In this document: positions 60,965 through 64,000 of the stretch, in pieces
Position numbering within the stretch: position 1 is the stretch's first letter
Layout of the letters: every line of letters starts with the position of its first letter
Assembly (NCBI RefSeq): GCF_045310525.1
Contig: NZ_JBJHZY010000001.1
Span: 1,798,001-1,862,000 of the forward strand
DNA from: Clostridium_AT radicumherbarum
GTDB lineage: Bacteria; Bacillota; Clostridia; Clostridiales; Clostridiaceae
DNA: 64,000 nt
Direction of reading: 5' to 3'
The notes under the pieces: model-generated
What the model was told of the DNA's origin: nothing
The model's database searches: none
What the model saw: the letters and a program-made list of their open reading frames with translations, nothing else
Position numbers and translations under genes: made by a program

Positions 60965-61669
60965 ATGAGAACGAATAAAAAAAACTTAATTGAACTTGAA
61001 AAGCTTTTGAATGTAAATTTTGCTAATATTCTTTTGTTAAATGAAGCTTTAACACACAGTTCCTATATAAATGAGGATAAAAATTCAATACATTATGAAA
61101 GATTGGAATTTTTAGGTGATTCAGTTCTTCAGCTTACAATATCAGAATACTTGTATAAAAACTTTAATGAAAAGTCAGAAGGAGAACTTACAAAAACACG
61201 TTCCTTAATTGTATGTGAAAATTCACTTCATCAAATAGCAAAAACTTTAAATTTAGGAAAATATCTTAATATGAGTAAGGGTGAAGAGCTGACTGGCGGA
61301 AGGGAAAGAGTTTCTATCCTTGCTGACTGTGTTGAAGCAATTATTGCAGCTATATATTTAGATAAGGGCTTTGATAGTGCCAAGGAATTTATATTAGATA
61401 AATTTGAAGGAATTATCAAAAAGGCTTTAGCTAATGAAATAATCTTAGATTATAAAACAAAATTGCAAGAAATACTTCAAAAGGATGGGGAAGTATCTAT
61501 TGTTTATAACTTAATAAAATATGAAGGACCACCTCATCACAGAAAATTTTTCACTCAAGTCGTTATAAACAATAAACCTATTTCAAGCGGTTCAGGATAC
61601 TCTAAGAAAGAATCTGAACAAGCTGCAGCAAAAGAAGTACTTATAACTTTGGAGGATATAAATGAATAA
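60965..61669 (+). CDS. rnc: Ribonuclease III
   Basis: A 234-residue enzyme cutting double-stranded RNA, including rRNA precursors. Catalytic motif HYERLEFLGDSVLQ (residues about 40-53), the second acidic site ILADCVEAIIAAIYLDKG, and a C-terminal dsRNA-binding domain (FTQVVINNKPISSGSGYSKK). AAGGAG SD. Overlaps the next gene by 8 bp. Confidence 0.96.
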   Translation: MRTNKKNLIELEKLLNVNFANILLLNEALTHSSYINEDKNSIHYERLEFLGDSVLQLTISEYLYKNFNEKSEGELTKTRSLIVCENSLHQIAKTLNLGKYLNMSKGEELTGGRERVSILADCVEAIIAAIYLDKGFDSAKEFILDKFEGIIKKALANEIILDYKTKLQEILQKDGEVSIVYNLIKYEGPPHHRKFFTQVVINNKPISSGSGYSKKESEQAAAKEVLITLEDINE

Positions 61670-62750
61670 GGCTAGGTATATTATACCTATATTTGTTCCA
61701 CATGAAGGCTGTCCTCATGATTGTGTATTTTGCAATCAGAACAGTATTACAGGAACTACCACAAAGGTAACTGCGGAATTTGTTAAAGCAACAGTTGAAG
61801 AGTATTTGAAAACGCTTCCTGAGGAAAACCGCATACTTGAAATTTCGTTTTTTGGTGGTACCTTTACGGCAATAAATATAGAAAAGCAAAAGGAACTTTT
61901 AGCAGTTGCAAAATTTTATAAAGATAGAGGAGTTATTGACTATATTAGGCTCTCCACTAGACCAGATTATATAGATTCACATATTCTTACTAATTTAAAG
62001 GAATATTCTGTTGATATAATAGAGCTTGGTGTACAATCAATGGATAAAGAAGTTCTTATTAAATCAGCAAGAGGCCACAGCAGAGAAGATGTAATAAAGG
62101 CTTCTCTTTTAATTAAAACTTATGGTTTTACCTTAGGGCATCAAATAATGCTTGGGCTTCCAGGTGATGGCTTTAAAAAAGATATAGAGACTACAGCTGA
62201 AATTATTAAACTGTCACCTGATTTATGCAGAATTTACCCAGCTCTTGTAATTAAAGATACCCCCATGGAGAAGATGTATTATTCTAATGTTTATAAACCA
62301 TATTCATTAGAGGAAGCCATAAAAATATCAAAGGTTATATATGGAATGTTGGTTTCCAATAATATAAATGTAATAAGAATAGGGCTGCAGCCTACAGAAG
62401 AAATAAATGTAGGTAAAGATATTATAGCAGGACCATTTCATCCTTCCTTTAGAGAACTAGTTGAAGGAAGTATATTTAATGACTTAATTTTAGAAGCAGC
62501 TCCGAAAAATTATACAGGTGACTATGAAATAACTGTTAACGACAAGGATATTTCTAAACTATTTTGCAATAAAAAAACTTTTTTTAATGACACTAAAGAA
62601 CAATTAAAGACATTAAATATTAAATTAACGCAGAGCAAGAATATTAACCGCGGCGAATTAGAACTTGCTTACTTTAATCACTGTCACAAAGTGTCGATTA
62701 GTGAGTATTTAACTAATAAATATAAAGAAGGATATTTAAACCTTTTATAG
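61662..62750 (+). CDS. Radical SAM protein, Elp3/YhcC-like
   Basis: A 362-residue radical SAM enzyme with the Fe-S motif C-x3-C-x2-C in HEGCPHDCVFCNQ, followed by EISFFGGTFTAI and RLSTRPDYID. A C-terminal radical-SAM extension is present. The gene is often found between rnc and smc in clostridia. Substrate unknown; the Elp3/YhcC resemblance hints at tRNA or small-molecule modification. It starts inside rnc. Confidence 0.88.
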   Translation: MNKARYIIPIFVPHEGCPHDCVFCNQNSITGTTTKVTAEFVKATVEEYLKTLPEENRILEISFFGGTFTAINIEKQKELLAVAKFYKDRGVIDYIRLSTRPDYIDSHILTNLKEYSVDIIELGVQSMDKEVLIKSARGHSREDVIKASLLIKTYGFTLGHQIMLGLPGDGFKKDIETTAEIIKLSPDLCRIYPALVIKDTPMEKMYYSNVYKPYSLEEAIKISKVIYGMLVSNNINVIRIGLQPTEEINVGKDIIAGPFHPSFRELVEGSIFNDLILEAAPKNYTGDYEITVNDKDISKLFCNKKTFFNDTKEQLKTLNIKLTQSKNINRGELELAYFNHCHKVSISEYLTNKYKEGYLNLL

Positions 62751-62802
62751 AATATTATCTCTGTAAAGTTTGTAACATGAATTTTGTAGGGAGGAATTTA
62801 TA

Positions 62803-63063
62803 ATGGAAGTATTAAAGGTCTCAGCTCAATCACAGCCAAAATCAGTTGCAGGTGCCCTAGCAGCAGTTTTAAGAGAAAATCACGGTGCTGAAGTACAGGC
62901 CGTGGGAGCAGGTGCTGTTAATCAGGCTGTTAAAGCAATAGCTATTACAAGAGGTTTCGTTGCACCAAATGGAATAGACTTAGTGGTAGTCCCTGCCTTT
63001 TCTGAAATCATAATTGAAGGTGAAGAAAGGACTGCAATAAAGTTTATTGTTGAACCAAGATAA
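62803..63063 (+). CDS. spoVS: Stage V sporulation protein S
   Basis: An 86-residue protein nearly identical in pattern to Bacillus SpoVS: MEVLKVSAQSQPKSVAGALA, GAGAVNQAVKAIAITRGFVA, and a terminal ERTAIKFIVEPR. It aids sporulation and coat maturation. AGGGAGG 7 nt before the ATG. It is followed by a long hairpin. Confidence 0.95.
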   Translation: MEVLKVSAQSQPKSVAGALAAVLRENHGAEVQAVGAGAVNQAVKAIAITRGFVAPNGIDLVVVPAFSEIIIEGEERTAIKFIVEPR

Positions 63064-63085
63064 ACTTATTTGTGCTTTAAGTTAT

Positions 63086-63153
63086 AAAGTGCCACCTTAG
63101 TAATGAACGATATGTGTTTTTCACAAGTGTTTATTACTAAGGTGGCACTTTTA
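63086..63153 (+). terminator. Long hairpin after spoVS
   Basis: AAAGTGCCACCTTAGTAATG and AAC (63086-63108) pair with 63129-63151 with one G-U pair, giving a 23-bp stem. The 20-nt loop itself holds TGTG-tttttc-ACA. The tail is TTTATAC. It probably stops transcription, but is much longer than other terminators here. Confidence 0.7.
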
Positions 63154-63229
63154 TACTTGTCACCTTTATAGCACTTTGGTATAATATTTACTTATGTAGT
63201 GTTATAATAGAAGTAAGAGGTGTTAATTA

Positions 63230-63325
63230 ATGAATAAGAAACAAAGAGAAAAATACACTAAATTGTTAGCATATTTTATTATTATAATTTTTATTTTAAC
63301 TTTACTTCCTTCACTGTTTAGATAA
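63230..63325 (+). CDS. Very small membrane protein before smc
   Basis: A 31-residue protein, basic N-terminus (MNKKQREKYTK) and one helix (LLAYFIIIIFILTLLPSL). AGAGGTG 8 nt before the ATG. It has the look of DUF4044-type short membrane proteins. Its stop is 14 nt before smc. Confidence 0.55.
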   Translation: MNKKQREKYTKLLAYFIIIIFILTLLPSLFR

Positions 63326-63339
63326 TAAGGGGTGCACAT

Positions 63340-64000
63340 ATGTTTCTAAAATCTATTGAAATTAGAGGTTTTAAATCCTTCGCTGAAAAGACGAATTTAT
63401 CCTTTAAAAAAGGTGTTACTTCTGTTGTCGGCCCTAATGGCAGTGGGAAAAGTAATATATCAGATGCAGTTCGTTGGGTTTTAGGTGAACAGAGCGTTAA
63501 AAGTCTTCGTGGCGGCAAAATGGAAGATGTTATTTTTGCGGGAACTCAATATAGAAAACCTGTAGGCCTGGCACAAGTTTCACTTGCCTTAGATAATTCT
63601 GATGAAAAATTACCTATAGATTATTCAGATGTAATAATATCAAGAAGACTTTATCGTTCTGGTGAAAGTGAGTATTATATTAATAATACTCAATGCAGGT
63701 TAAAGGATATTCAAGAATTATTCATGGATACTGGAATAGGTAAAGAAGGTTACTCAATAATAGGACAAGGTAAAATTGATGCCATACTAAGTGGAAAGCC
63801 TGAGGAAAGACGAAGCTTACTTGAAGAAGCTGCTGGAATTGTAAAGTACAAAAGCCGTAAAGAAGATGCTGAAAAAAAGCTTCAAAATACAGAACAAAAT
63901 TTAATAAGAATTATTGATATTATTAATACTTTTGAAGAAAGACTTGAACCTTTAAGGATACAATCAGAAAAAGCAAAGGACTTTTTAAAGCTTTCATCTA
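63340..64000 (+). CDS. smc: Chromosome segregation protein SMC (partial, 5' end)
   Basis: The first 220 residues of SMC, open to the window edge. N-terminal ATPase half: FLKSIEIRGFKSFAEKT, Walker A VGPNGSGKSNISDAVRWVLG, the Q-loop (MDTGIGKEGYSIIGQGKID), and the start of the coiled coil (KYKSRKEDAEKKLQ). SMC compacts and separates chromosomes with ScpAB. AAGGGG upstream of the ATG. rnc and smc lie close together as in most Firmicutes. Confidence 0.96.
   Translation, partial: MFLKSIEIRGFKSFAEKTNLSFKKGVTSVVGPNGSGKSNISDAVRWVLGEQSVKSLRGGKMEDVIFAGTQYRKPVGLAQVSLALDNSDEKLPIDYSDVIISRRLYRSGESEYYINNTQCRLKDIQELFMDTGIGKEGYSIIGQGKIDAILSGKPEERRSLLEEAAGIVKYKSRKEDAEKKLQNTEQNLIRIIDIINTFEERLEPLRIQSEKAKDFLKLSS

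Noticed and set aside
1..64000. CRISPR arrays, tRNA/rRNA genes and insertion sequences
   Set aside because: No regularly spaced direct repeats, cloverleaf sequences, rRNA-like segments or transposase motifs were found on reading both strands.

Overview
The window is a stretch of chromosome from a low-GC, endospore-forming Firmicute, most likely Clostridium sensu stricto. The evidence is strongly A+T-rich DNA, AGGAGG-type ribosome binding sites, sporulation genes (SASP-H, SpoVM, YlbJ, SpoVS), a Pta-AckA acetate pathway and a gene order typical of clostridia (yicC-remA-gmk-rpoZ-coaBC-priA-def-fmt-rsmB-rlmN-prpC-prkC-rsgA-rpe-thiN-spoVM). No tRNA, rRNA, CRISPR array, transposase or clear prophage was seen.

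Layout. 0-5.4 kb: the end of tyrS, a methyltransferase, a run of small or decayed genes (DUF5808, lipoprotein, DUF1648 fragment, DUF4177), then a divergent LysR / 14-TM exporter pair. 5.5-10.7 kb: gpmA, then a DNA-repair and spore group: Ku, ATP-dependent ligase, SASP-H, and LexA-controlled DNA polymerase IV with a small co-transcribed partner. 10.7-15.3 kb: accessory genes, including a XRE regulator, a YvrJ-like protein, several unrecognised membrane-anchored proteins and an ECF sigma factor with a coupled membrane partner. 15.4-31.7 kb: mostly single genes or pairs with their own regulation. These are a HAD phosphatase, a Crp/Fnr regulator, xpt under a guanine riboswitch, a ROK regulator with a PHP phosphatase, a lipoprotein phosphoesterase, pirin/nitroreductase, HxlR, an exported SOD, a corrinoid adenosyltransferase, asparaginase, Nudix, a dipeptidase and an aminotransferase.

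31.9-64 kb is dense core genome, nearly all on the plus strand with short gaps or overlaps. It covers nucleotide and coenzyme A synthesis (gmk, coaBC, coaD), replication restart and recombination (priA, recG, smc), translation start and ribosome/RNA maturation (def, fmt, rsmB, rlmN, rsgA, rsmD, rnc, rpmB, rpmF), the PrpC/PrkC phosphosignalling pair, and acetate and phospholipid/fatty-acid metabolism (pta, ackA, yloV, plsX, acpP). Sporulation genes are interspersed. YloV (fatty-acid kinase family), PlsX and AcpP all act on the acyl-phosphate/acyl-ACP route.

No obvious new multi-gene defence or biosynthetic system is visible. The most interesting unexplained signals are small. They are a leader architecture (10-bp hairpin, then AAGGAATACA, then Shine-Dalgarno) shared by a Crp/Fnr gene and def and perhaps sspH; a hairpin that seems to bridge an over-long SD-to-AUG gap at plsX; a 42-bp near-perfect palindrome at a ROK gene; a pirin gene whose expected start codon reads ACG; and long hairpins beside recG and spoVS.
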